Part shown: positions 33,398 through 41,207 of the stretch, piece after piece
Position numbering within the stretch: position 1 is the stretch's first letter
How the letters are laid out: each line of letters begins with the position of its first letter
Program-made: the position numbers and the translations under genes
Source of the DNA: Sphaerochaeta associata
GTDB taxonomy: Bacteria; Spirochaetota; Spirochaetia; Sphaerochaetales; Sphaerochaetaceae
Direction of reading: 5' to 3'
Length of the DNA stretch: 64,000 bases
NCBI RefSeq assembly: GCF_022869165.1
Contig: NZ_CP094929.1
Span: forward strand, 3,100,001-3,164,000
The notes under the pieces: generated by a model
Told to the model about the DNA's origin: nothing
The model's database searches: none
Seen by the model: only the letters and a program-made list of their open reading frames with translations

Positions 33398-34717
33398 ATG
33401 CGTACAAACCTTGCCACCGATGCACTGCCTTCCTTGCTTGCCAAGCTGACCATACCGTCGCTTATCGCGTTGCTGGCCAGTTCGCTGTACAGCATCACCG
33501 ACAGCATTTTCCTAGGAAGGGCGGTGGGAGAACTGGCTCTTGCCGGCCTGGGTTATGCATCCCCTGTCCAACTGTTTCTGGTTGCGTTCGCCCAAATGTT
33601 CGGAGCAGGCTCGGCATCTCTGATCAGCCGGGCTTTGGGAAAGCAGGACGAAAAAAGAGCCGGGTCGGCATTCAGCGCTGCCTTCATAGCCCTTATGCTG
33701 ACCGTTTGCAGTCTGGCCCTTCTCTTTTTCCTGGCACCTTCATTGCTTCTGAAAGGTGACAACCCTGCCGTCAAGGGACAGGCTCTCTCGTATTTGGTTG
33801 TCCTGTTGCCCTTCACCCCGTTCTTTTGTGCTTCCACGTTCTTTGCCGCGATTCTGCGCTCCGAAGGAAAGGCAGGGAAAGCCCTGCTGCTTCTCTTGCT
33901 GGGTAATGGCGTGAACATAGTCCTGGACGCCCTTTTCATCCTGAAGTTCGGCTGGGGTATCAAGGGAGCGGCGCTGGCAACCGCCCTCGGCCATACAGGT
34001 GCATGCATCTATGCATGCTCGCTGCTGATGAATAAGAAATTGCTGCTTCGGCCGCACAAGCCTGCATTCCCACTTCTCAAGGAGATTGTTCCCCTCGGCC
34101 TTCCCTCCTTGGTCCGTCAGCTGGGAACCACGCTCATCATCGCCACCGTCAATGCCTTGCTGATCAAGACTGCAGGGCAGGCGGCTTTGGCTTCATACAC
34201 GATCATCAACCAGCTGACCATGCTCGCCTACCTGCCCCTTTCCGCCTTGGTGATGGGCTTCTCCCCCATTGCAGGCTTCAGCTATGGAGCAGGGAATAGT
34301 AGGAGGCTCGCTTCTTTGATCAAGCTCTCCCTTCTGTGGCAGATAGGTATCGCAATGGTGCTGCTCGGCGTCTTCCAAGTGTTCACCCGTCCGGTGACAG
34401 TGCTCTTCAGCAGTGATGAAACTCTCATCGCCTCAACCATCCCCTTGGTTCGCATCGTGCTGGCAACCATTCCCCTCATCGGAATCCAGAGCCTGGGAGC
34501 AGCATACTTTCAGAGTATCGGCAAGAGTTTGCAGTCGTTGCTGCTGTGGACCAGCAGGCAGTTCCTTCTGCTGTTACCTCTGCTTCTCATATGCTCTTAC
34601 TTGTTTGGCCCCAAGGGCCTGTGGTTCGCCTTTCCTCTCTCGGATGTGCTGGCCGGAGTGCTGACGCTTGTGCTTCTCAATCGAGAGAAAAAACACGATT
34701 TCTCGTTTCCGAAGTAG
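33398..34717 (+). CDS. MATE-family multidrug/metabolite exporter
   Basis: A 439-residue membrane protein with twelve predicted helices in two similar halves. The N-terminus has MATE features: LTIPSLIALLASSLYSITDSIFLGR (residues 16-40), LAGLGYASPVQLFLVAFAQMFGAGSASLISRALGKQDEK, and in the second half LGLPSLVRQLGTTLIIATVNALL. It should export cationic compounds with Na+ or H+. No strong Shine-Dalgarno is present; TATCAT ends 5 nt before the ATG, so its mRNA may be leaderless or it may be coupled to the upstream gene. Substrate unknown. Confidence 0.9.
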   Translation: MRTNLATDALPSLLAKLTIPSLIALLASSLYSITDSIFLGRAVGELALAGLGYASPVQLFLVAFAQMFGAGSASLISRALGKQDEKRAGSAFSAAFIALMLTVCSLALLFFLAPSLLLKGDNPAVKGQALSYLVVLLPFTPFFCASTFFAAILRSEGKAGKALLLLLLGNGVNIVLDALFILKFGWGIKGAALATALGHTGACIYACSLLMNKKLLLRPHKPAFPLLKEIVPLGLPSLVRQLGTTLIIATVNALLIKTAGQAALASYTIINQLTMLAYLPLSALVMGFSPIAGFSYGAGNSRRLASLIKLSLLWQIGIAMVLLGVFQVFTRPVTVLFSSDETLIASTIPLVRIVLATIPLIGIQSLGAAYFQSIGKSLQSLLLWTSRQFLLLLPLLLICSYLFGPKGLWFAFPLSDVLAGVLTLVLLNREKKHDFSFPK

Positions 34718-34766
34718 TAACTGTGATTGTATGATTATATAAGCCAAACGCCCTTGGAGGCATTCC

Positions 34767-35588
34767 ATGCATCATTCTATTCGACGTATACGTATGTTCA
34801 CTCTGATCGGTCTTTTAGTATTACTGTTCCTGCTCGCAGGATGCAGATCCCTCGATACGCAGAGTGGCCGGCTCACCCAGATTTCACTGCTCAATGCACT
34901 GTTGCTCGGAGAGTACGATGGATTTGTGAGCGTTGAAGAGGTGAAGACCATGGGGGACACCGGAATCGGGACCTTCGATACCCTGGACGGGGAGATGATC
35001 ATGCTGGACACAGTGGTCTACCAGGCCAAAGCCGATGGTACGGTACTGCAGGCCTCCGATTCAATGCTTGTCCCCTTTGCCATGGCAACCCACTTTTCGC
35101 CTACCATTGATGAGCGAAAAGTCTCTTCGCTGGAGGGAATCGAGACTCTCAAAATGAATATGGATGAGGTCATTGGAGCAACAACCAATGACTTCAACCG
35201 GTTTTATGCAGCTACACTGACAGGCTTTTTCAAATTCATACGGGTACGAAGTGTTCCAGCCCAAGAAAAACCCTATCAACGACTTTCGGTGGTAGCCGCG
35301 CAGCAGAAAGAGTATATGTATGAGAATCTTGAGGGCACCATCGTAGCGATGCGCTGCCCGCCATACGTAGAAGGCATCAACATGAGCGGCTGGCATCTCC
35401 ATTTCCTCTCGTCCGACAGGAGCAAGGGAGGTCATCTGCTTGAGGTGGACATTGAAAGGGCTCTTCTGGGAATTGGAGACATGCGGACTTATCACCTCAT
35501 CCTCCCAGACAGTGAGAGTTTTGCCTCCCTGGACATCACCCATGATTTATCCCGGGAGACACAATCCATTGAAGGAATGCGCAAGTAG
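34767..35588 (+). CDS. budA: alpha-acetolactate decarboxylase with lipoprotein signal
   Basis: A 273-residue protein. The core from SLLNALLLGEYDGFVSVEEV (about 40) through GIGTFDTLDGEMIMLDTVVYQAKADG to GWHLHFLSSDRSKGGH matches acetolactate decarboxylase; His210, His212 and His223 form the Zn site with the family spacing H-x-H-x10-H. The enzyme converts alpha-acetolactate to acetoin. Unusually, residues 1-26 form a lipoprotein signal (LIGLLVLLFLLAGC, Cys26), so it would be anchored outside the cytoplasm. GGAGG precedes the ATG, so the signal is part of the protein. No acetolactate synthase or butanediol dehydrogenase gene lies nearby. Confidence 0.9.
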   Translation: MHHSIRRIRMFTLIGLLVLLFLLAGCRSLDTQSGRLTQISLLNALLLGEYDGFVSVEEVKTMGDTGIGTFDTLDGEMIMLDTVVYQAKADGTVLQASDSMLVPFAMATHFSPTIDERKVSSLEGIETLKMNMDEVIGATTNDFNRFYAATLTGFFKFIRVRSVPAQEKPYQRLSVVAAQQKEYMYENLEGTIVAMRCPPYVEGINMSGWHLHFLSSDRSKGGHLLEVDIERALLGIGDMRTYHLILPDSESFASLDITHDLSRETQSIEGMRK

Positions 35589-35641
35589 GGGATCACACTG
35601 GTTGTCCGAGCAACTGCTTTGTACTTTCATGTACTTTCCAT

Positions 35642-35670
35642 TTGACAGACAGGAAAACCCATGCAATCAT
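35642..35670 (+). promoter_or_regulatory. predicted promoter of the TRAP operon
   Basis: TTGACA (35642-35647), 17 nt, AATCAT (35665-35670). The -35 is perfect and the -10 matches TATAAT at four of six bases. A leader of about 100 nt precedes the DctP start, with small hairpins near 35711 and CCGCTTTGCGG near 35749. Confidence 0.5.
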
Positions 35671-35674
35671 TAAC

Positions 35675-35693
35675 CTGTAAGACAGCTTTACAG
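35675..35693. promoter_or_regulatory. dyad at the predicted TRAP operon transcription start
   Basis: CTGTAA-N7-TTACAG, two perfect 6-bp arms immediately after the predicted -10 and covering the expected start site. This is a good position for a repressor such as the GntR-type regulator at 40405, but no second copy was found upstream of that gene. Confidence 0.35.
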
Positions 35694-35774
35694 CTAAGCA
35701 GATTTATATTCCTGGCATACGCCGGGAAACGCATCGAACATTGTTAGCCGCTTTGCGGTCCTGAGGAGGAAACA

Positions 35775-36773
35775 ATGAAGAAAGTAATCGTCACCCTGTT
35801 GCTGGCAGCCCTGGTACTTCCCATGGCATTCGCCCAAGCTTCAACTGAAGTCAAGCCCGTTGAATTGGTCTATACCATGACCGCAGTCCCCACCGATGCA
35901 CACGCCGGTGCCATGCGCGTCTTCAAGGAAACCGTCGAACGCGTTTCCAATGGACAGATCAAGGTTCTTACCTACGATTCGGCATCCTTGTTCAAGCAGG
36001 AGCAGGAAGTATCGGCGGTCAAGAGCGGCCAGGCCGACATGACCGCCACTGCAGCTTCGTGGCTGACCGATGGAAGCCCCTGGGTATCCATGTTTACCGC
36101 AGGCTACATCTTCAAGAGCTACGACCACATGACCAGCGTACTCAACGGCCCCATCGGCGCTGAGGTGTTCGACCGCATCGCCAAGGAGCAGGGAATCCGC
36201 CCCCTCGGTGCACAATACCTTGGAACCCGCCAGCTCAACCTGGTTGCAGACAAGGAAATCAAGACCCCGGCTGACCTTAAGGGTGTGAACCTGAGAATGC
36301 CGAACTCCGACTCCTGGATTTTCCTGGGCAAGGCTCTGGGAGCCAACCCGACCCCGATCTCCTTCAGCGAACTGTATATGGCACTGCAGACCAAGACCGT
36401 CGACGGCCAGGACAATCCGCTTCCATCCACCAAGAACGCAAAGTTCTATGAAGTAACCAAATCCATCACCATCACCAACCATCTGGTTGACTCGGTATGG
36501 CCCGCCATCAACGAAGCAAAATGGCAGTCCCTTACCGAACAACAGAAGGCTTGGGTCATGGAAGGGGTGAAGGCCGGCATCGAGTATTGCGACAGCACCA
36601 ACCTCAAGGCTGAGGCTGAACTGGTCGAGTTCTTCAAAAACGCAGGCCTGAAGGTCTACAATGCAGACCTGAATGCATTCGCCGACCACGTTCTGGCACA
36701 GTATCTGGCAAGCCCTTACGCTCAGAAATGGGACAAGGCGATGTTCGACAAAGTCGTAGCTGCTGGAAAGTAA
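35775..36773 (+). CDS. TRAP transporter substrate-binding protein (DctP family)
   Basis: A 332-residue periplasmic protein: signal peptide MKKVIVTLLLAALVLPMAFAQ, then the DctP fold with GAMRVFKETVERVSNGQIKVLTYDSASLF (about 44-72), LGTRQLNLVADKEIKTPADLKGVNLRMPNSD (about 147-177) containing the ligand-binding Arg in LRMP, and ALQTKTVDGQDNPL (about 205-218). It delivers an organic or sugar acid to the DctQM permease. GAGGAGG precedes the ATG. A strong hairpin follows the gene, as in the Tct operon. The adjacent aldolases suggest a sugar-acid ligand. Confidence 0.93.
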   Translation: MKKVIVTLLLAALVLPMAFAQASTEVKPVELVYTMTAVPTDAHAGAMRVFKETVERVSNGQIKVLTYDSASLFKQEQEVSAVKSGQADMTATAASWLTDGSPWVSMFTAGYIFKSYDHMTSVLNGPIGAEVFDRIAKEQGIRPLGAQYLGTRQLNLVADKEIKTPADLKGVNLRMPNSDSWIFLGKALGANPTPISFSELYMALQTKTVDGQDNPLPSTKNAKFYEVTKSITITNHLVDSVWPAINEAKWQSLTEQQKAWVMEGVKAGIEYCDSTNLKAEAELVEFFKNAGLKVYNADLNAFADHVLAQYLASPYAQKWDKAMFDKVVAAGK

Positions 36774-36786
36774 GCAATCACTTACG

Positions 36787-36811
36787 AACCCGGGGCTGCC
36801 TGCCCCGGGTT
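36787..36811 (+). terminator. attenuator-like hairpin between DctP and DctQ genes
   Basis: The arms AACCCGGGGC and GCCCCGGGTT form a perfect 10-bp stem with a 5-nt loop, followed by TCTTCTTGT. It lies 14 nt after the DctP stop and 31 nt before DctQ. It probably lets only part of the transcription continue into the permease genes. Confidence 0.85.
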
Positions 36812-36842
36812 TCTTCTTGTAATTGAACAGGAGACCAACCAC

Positions 36843-37373
36843 GTGAGAAAACTAGCGTTATTTATCAGAGAGGTGCTGGAAGTCTACATTCCTACCGCCG
36901 CTTTCATCTTCTTGTTTCTGGCATTCATCCTGCAAGTATTCTTCAGGTATGTGGTCAACCATCCTCTTACTTGGACCCAGGACGTGATTGTCATCGGATT
37001 TTGCTGGTCGGTCATCCTTGGTGCCTGCTACACGATGCGTCGCAAGGGACACGTCCAGTTCACCATGCTCTATGAAGCCTACAGCCCCAAGGTTGCAGCT
37101 GTTGCACGACTGCTGGGCAATCTGCTGATCATCATCACCTTTGCAGTGATGGTAGTCCCCTCCTTCAAATACGCCTTCTTTCTGGGTTTCCAGAAAACCC
37201 CGGTCCTGCGTGTCTCCTACACCTGGATCTTTCTCCCCTTCACCTACTTCCTCCTGGCCATCATCGGCTACAGCATCAAGCCGGTCCTGGAGGACTGGAA
37301 GGTCATTACCGGAAAACTTTCCGATAGTTTCGACCACAGCTACGACCCGCTGCTCGGGGAGGTAAAGAAATGA
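36843..37373 (+). CDS. TRAP transporter small membrane subunit (DctQ family)
   Basis: A 176-residue protein with four membrane helices, near residues 18-38 (FIFLFLAFILQVFFRYVVNH), 48-62, 86-106 and 125-145, and the DctQ feature WTQDVIVIGFCWSVILGACYTMRRKGHV, including the conserved RRxxHV after helix 2. GTG start with AGGAG 9 nt upstream. Its stop overlaps the DctM start (ATGA), so the two are translationally coupled. It bridges DctM and the binding protein. Confidence 0.9.
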   Translation: MRKLALFIREVLEVYIPTAAFIFLFLAFILQVFFRYVVNHPLTWTQDVIVIGFCWSVILGACYTMRRKGHVQFTMLYEAYSPKVAAVARLLGNLLIIITFAVMVVPSFKYAFFLGFQKTPVLRVSYTWIFLPFTYFLLAIIGYSIKPVLEDWKVITGKLSDSFDHSYDPLLGEVKK

Positions 37374-38659
37374 GTTTTCCCTTATTCATCACCCTGCTCG
37401 TATTCATCCTGATCTTCGTTCTCAGGATGCCCATCGCCTTGGGCATGCTTGCTTCAGCTGCATGTTACCTGCTGGTAAAGGGCGCAGACCTGAGCCTGGT
37501 CGTCAACCAGGTCATGAACACCTATTACACCAACTACGTCATCATCGCAGTCCCGCTCTTTATCTTTACTGCAAATGTCATGAACTCAGGGAAAGTCACC
37601 GAGATGATTTATGATTTCGCCCTTGGGCTTGTGGGAAGAATGCGGGGCGCTTTGGGACAGGTGAATATTCTCGGATCGCTGATTTTCAGCGGAATGACGG
37701 GATCGGCCATTGCCGACGCGGCAGGCCTGGGCAAAATTGAAATTGAAGCTATGACGAAAAGCGGTTTCGAACCTGAGTTTGCTTGTGCCATCACCGCAGC
37801 ATCGGCGACCATCGGCCCGATCTTCCCCCCGTCCATTCCCTTGGTCATCTATGCCATGCTCTCCTCAACCTCGGTGGGAGCACTGTTCATGGGCGGCATG
37901 GTTCCAGGCGTCCTGCTTGCGATTGCCTTGATGATCTATGTAGCAATCGTTTCCAAGAAACGCAACTACCCACGCGGCGAGAAGATCGTCCTAAAAACTT
38001 TTATTTCCGCCACTGTCAAGGCGATTCCCGCCCTGTTGACTCCTGTCATCCTGCTGGTAGGCATCTATACCGGAGTCATGACCCCGACCGAGGCAGGAGC
38101 AATTGCAGGCCTGTATGCCATCATCATTTCTGTGTTCGCCTATAAGGCATTGGGCTTCAAGGATCTCTTGAATGTGGTCAAGGACTCCATCAGGGATGTG
38201 GGGGCAACCAGCATCATGATCGGAGCTGCCACCATCATCAGTTACATCGTCGCCCGTGAGCAACTAGCCGCCAACATCGGCAACTGGATATTGGGAATTA
38301 CCAGCAGCAAGTGGACATTCCTCTTCATCGTAAACGTAGTCATCCTGATCCTGGGAATGTTCATGGACACCTCCACCATCCAGTTGGTCTTCGTGCCCAT
38401 CATGATTCCCGTGGCCAACGCCCTGGGCATCGACATGATCCACTTCGGTTTGGTAGTCACCTTCAACATGATGGTAGGACTTTCCACCCCGCCGTTCGGT
38501 ATGCTGCTCTTCATCACAAGCGGTATTTCCGGCACTCCGCTGAAGGATATCATGCGTGAAATCCTTTGGCCGATTATAGTCATGCTGATCGTCCTCATCC
38601 TGATCACCTACATCCCCGAGATCACCCTCTTCCTGCCCCGTGCAGCAGGACTTATCTAA
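37370..38659 (+). CDS. TRAP transporter large permease (DctM family)
   Basis: A 429-residue membrane protein with about twelve helices. DctM hallmarks: LRMPIALGMLASAACYLL near residue 18, NVMNSGKVTEMIYDFALGLVGRMRGALGQVNILGSLIFSGMTGSAIADAAGLG near 66-118, and GPIFPPSIPLVIYAML near 145. It moves the substrate with Na+. The start overlaps the DctQ stop by 4 nt. No anomalies were seen. Confidence 0.95.
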   Translation: MSFPLFITLLVFILIFVLRMPIALGMLASAACYLLVKGADLSLVVNQVMNTYYTNYVIIAVPLFIFTANVMNSGKVTEMIYDFALGLVGRMRGALGQVNILGSLIFSGMTGSAIADAAGLGKIEIEAMTKSGFEPEFACAITAASATIGPIFPPSIPLVIYAMLSSTSVGALFMGGMVPGVLLAIALMIYVAIVSKKRNYPRGEKIVLKTFISATVKAIPALLTPVILLVGIYTGVMTPTEAGAIAGLYAIIISVFAYKALGFKDLLNVVKDSIRDVGATSIMIGAATIISYIVAREQLAANIGNWILGITSSKWTFLFIVNVVILILGMFMDTSTIQLVFVPIMIPVANALGIDMIHFGLVVTFNMMVGLSTPPFGMLLFITSGISGTPLKDIMREILWPIIVMLIVLILITYIPEITLFLPRAAGLI

Positions 38660-38671
38660 GGAGTTATGTCA

Positions 38672-39595
38672 ATGAAAACACCCTATAACGGCTGCTGGCC
38701 GACCATGATCACCCCCTTTACCGCCGACAACAAGGTAGACTTTCCGGCAGTGAAGGCCCTTACCAACTGGTACATCGACCGTGGCGCCGACGGAATCTTC
38801 GCCGTCTGCCAGTCCAGCGAGATGTTCTTCCTCTCGCTTCAGGAGAAGCTCGATATAGCCAAGGCGGTCGTCGAGGCAGCCGAAGGCAGGATCAAGGTCA
38901 TCGCAAGCGGTCATACCAGCGATGACCATCAACAACAAATAGAAGAACTGGGAGCGATGTCCCAAACGGGAGTCGATGCCGTGGTGCTGGTCTCCAACCG
39001 ACTGGCAAAAGCCGATGAAGACAGCTCTGTCTTCAACGCCAACGCCCAGGACATCTTCGACCAGCTGAGCGATGTCACCTTCGGCCTGTATGAGTGCCCG
39101 TATCCCTATCTGAGACTGCTTACCGACGACTTTCTCGCCTGGGCTGCGAAGGAGGACAAGCTGGTCTTCCTCAAGGACGTCTCCTGCTCCCTGGAAATCG
39201 AGAAGCGCCGTGTCGAGCTGGTGAAGGGAACCAAACTGGCCCTGTTCAATGCCAACACAGCTACTCTTTTGGACTCCTGGATCGCAGGCTACCATGGTTA
39301 CAACGGGGTTATGGCAAACTTTCACATCGACATCTACAAGTGGATGTATGAGCACTTCAGGACAGAGCCGGTTCTTGCACGCAAGGTCATGGACTTCCTT
39401 ACCGTTGCTGCAGTCACCGAAGCGCGAGCCTATCCGGTCAACGCAAAATACCACTACGACCTCACCGATGTACCGATGAGTTTGGTCACCCGCTCCAAGC
39501 CGATCTCCCTGCTCAACGAGAATGCACGTCTGGAAATCCAGAGCCTGATCAGGATGGAAGCTGAGATGCGCGCGCTTCTGGGACTCAAGCTATGA
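38672..39595 (+). CDS. dihydrodipicolinate synthase/N-acetylneuraminate lyase superfamily protein
   Basis: A 307-residue (beta/alpha)8 class I aldolase-type enzyme. PYNGCWPTMITPFTADNKVDFPAVKALTNWYIDRGADGIFAVCQSSEMFFLS is the usual N-terminus. Tyr in GLYECPYPYLR (about 134) and Lys in LVFLKDVSCS (about 160) are the expected catalytic Tyr and Schiff-base Lys. The family adds or removes pyruvate, or dehydrates sugar acids. ATG 38672 is preferred over 38666, since AAGGAGTT sits 8 nt upstream. With a TRAP importer upstream and an HpcH-type aldolase downstream, catabolism of an imported keto-sugar acid is likely; a role in lysine synthesis is unlikely here. Confidence 0.85.
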   Translation: MKTPYNGCWPTMITPFTADNKVDFPAVKALTNWYIDRGADGIFAVCQSSEMFFLSLQEKLDIAKAVVEAAEGRIKVIASGHTSDDHQQQIEELGAMSQTGVDAVVLVSNRLAKADEDSSVFNANAQDIFDQLSDVTFGLYECPYPYLRLLTDDFLAWAAKEDKLVFLKDVSCSLEIEKRRVELVKGTKLALFNANTATLLDSWIAGYHGYNGVMANFHIDIYKWMYEHFRTEPVLARKVMDFLTVAAVTEARAYPVNAKYHYDLTDVPMSLVTRSKPISLLNENARLEIQSLIRMEAEMRALLGLKL

Positions 39596-40359
39596 ACCGG
39601 GGAGCGGAGTTTCGCACCAGGCTGAAGTCGGGTTCGGTTCTGGGCGGACACGTATTTCTCAACGACCCTGCCATCACCGAGGCACTGGCCCGCTACGGCT
39701 ACGACTTCATCTGGATCGACGCCGAACACGGGCCGTTTGACAAGCAGAACCTTCTGCTGCATGTCATGGCGGCCAATGCAGGCGGGGCCGCCGCCTTTGT
39801 GCGGGTGCCGGGCCAACAGATGCAAGACCTCAAGTATGTGTTGGAGATGGGCATCGACGGCATCATCATTCCCCAGGTAATGGACGAGGTTGAAGCCCGT
39901 CAGGTTTTGGAGCTTTGCCTGTATCCACCCGAGGGAACGAGGGGTTTCGGGCCAAGGCGTGCCATTGCCTACAACCAGCAGGACCTGAAGACATACCTTC
40001 AGCAGAGCAGGGAGAGCTTTGTGAGGATCATCCAGATCGAGCACATCAGTGCGGTACAGCGCATTGAGGCAATACTATCCCTGCCCGCCCTCGATGCGGT
40101 GATCATCGGACCGAACGACCTGTCGGCCTCCATCGGCCTGCTCGGCGACAGCCTGAACGAGAAGGTGCTTGAGCTCGCGCAGCGCGTCATCGATGCTGCG
40201 AAGAAGGCAGGAAAGCCGGTCGGAGTATCGATCGGACCCGATGAGAGGACGATCAGGATATACCAAGAGATGGGTGTGGATTTCATCAGCTGCGGGGATG
40301 ACATCTCGTTTTTGCACCAGGGTGCAAAGCGAACCTTTGCCATGGTTGGAAGAACCTAG
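39592..40359 (+). CDS. HpcH/HpaI-family class II aldolase
   Basis: A 255-residue metal-dependent aldolase. Visible: YDFIWIDAEHGPFDKQNL (catalytic His, about residues 39-56), VRVPGQQMQDLKYVLEMGIDGIIIPQV (about 73-99), TRGFGPRRA (about 121-129) and IIQIEH with the metal Glu near 147, then IIGPNDLSASIGLLG (about 171-185). It typically cleaves 2-keto-3-deoxy acids into pyruvate and an aldehyde. The start overlaps the preceding gene's stop (ATGA). Last catabolic gene of the TRAP operon, 45 nt before the GntR regulator. Confidence 0.9.
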   Translation: MNRGAEFRTRLKSGSVLGGHVFLNDPAITEALARYGYDFIWIDAEHGPFDKQNLLLHVMAANAGGAAAFVRVPGQQMQDLKYVLEMGIDGIIIPQVMDEVEARQVLELCLYPPEGTRGFGPRRAIAYNQQDLKTYLQQSRESFVRIIQIEHISAVQRIEAILSLPALDAVIIGPNDLSASIGLLGDSLNEKVLELAQRVIDAAKKAGKPVGVSIGPDERTIRIYQEMGVDFISCGDDISFLHQGAKRTFAMVGRT

Positions 40360-40366
40360 ATACAAC

Positions 40367-40392
40367 GGTTCGAATTGGGTAAGATGGTTCGA
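40367..40392 (+). repeat. short direct repeat before the GntR regulator gene
   Basis: GGTTCGA occurs at 40367-40373 and 40386-40392, 19 nt apart, about two helical turns, just upstream of the ribosome site GGAGG. It may be an autoregulatory site. Weak evidence. Confidence 0.3.
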
Positions 40393-40404
40393 TAGGAGGT
40401 CTGC

Positions 40405-41139
40405 ATGGATATATCACAATTCTCACTCTCACGGGTAAACCTCAGCCAACAGATTGCAGACCATCTGGAAGAGGTCATTCTCTCCTCCCCCACCAGCAAG
40501 GTGGCTGAGAAACTACCCGGTGAGATGAAGCTTGCCAAGCAGTACAACGTCAGCCGTCCGGTCATCCGGGAGGCTCTGAAACTACTGCAGGAACGGGGCT
40601 TGATTACGCTCAAGAACGGTAGTGGAGCCTATATCACCCGACCGGAAAACGATACCGTTATGAATGCCGTCAACCGCATCATGCAGGTCGACCGCATCAA
40701 GAGCGACGACCTGACTCAAATGCGTGAGATTTTGGAGCTCAGCTCCGTCGACCGGGCGGTTAAGTGCATCACCGACGAGCAGCTGAAGGAGATGGACGAA
40801 ATCCTCTCCAAATTCGAGGACAAGAGCCTTCCGCTCAAGGAACGGGTCAAGCTTGACGAACAGTTCCATATCGCCATCGCCCAAGCCACCGGCAACGAGC
40901 TGCTCAGCATGTTCGTCGGCGTGCTCACCTCCCTGCTGCGCGACTACATGGGCAAGGGCATTCTCATCGAGGGCGGCATCGAGGATGCAATCAAGCGTCA
41001 TCGGGAGATTTATCAGGCGTTGCTCAATCGCGATGCAAAGGCGGTCCACCAGGCGATGGTCGAACACTTGAAGGTCTCCAGCCTCAATGTCCAGTTCTTC
41101 GACCGACAGGGTGCAACAGCTAAAAAACAGACTCCTTGA
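40405..41139 (+). CDS. GntR-family (FadR/FCD type) transcriptional regulator
   Basis: A 244-residue regulator: winged helix-turn-helix in residues about 10-78 (LSQQIADHLEEVILSS, GEMKLAKQYNVSRPVIREALKLLQERGLI, NGSGAYIT) and an all-helical FCD effector domain from about residue 95. The FCD part shows EILELSSVDRAVK, DEQFHIAIAQATGNELL and HREIYQALLNRDAKAVHQAMVEHL, with Asp/His metal ligands typical of sugar-acid regulators. It most likely represses the TRAP/aldolase operon immediately upstream until its substrate binds. AGGAGGT lies 6 nt before the ATG. Confidence 0.93.
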   Translation: MDISQFSLSRVNLSQQIADHLEEVILSSPTSKVAEKLPGEMKLAKQYNVSRPVIREALKLLQERGLITLKNGSGAYITRPENDTVMNAVNRIMQVDRIKSDDLTQMREILELSSVDRAVKCITDEQLKEMDEILSKFEDKSLPLKERVKLDEQFHIAIAQATGNELLSMFVGVLTSLLRDYMGKGILIEGGIEDAIKRHREIYQALLNRDAKAVHQAMVEHLKVSSLNVQFFDRQGATAKKQTP

Positions 41140-41207
41140 CGATTCAGATATCCATCACCACCTTTTGCTGATATGCTTACACGTGAGCTCTTGGTAGGAG
41201 GTACTTC

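Noticed and set aside
40361-40395. tRNA-like GGTTCGAATTGGG
   Set aside because: It resembles a T-arm consensus, but there is no acceptor stem, anticodon arm or CCA end around it.
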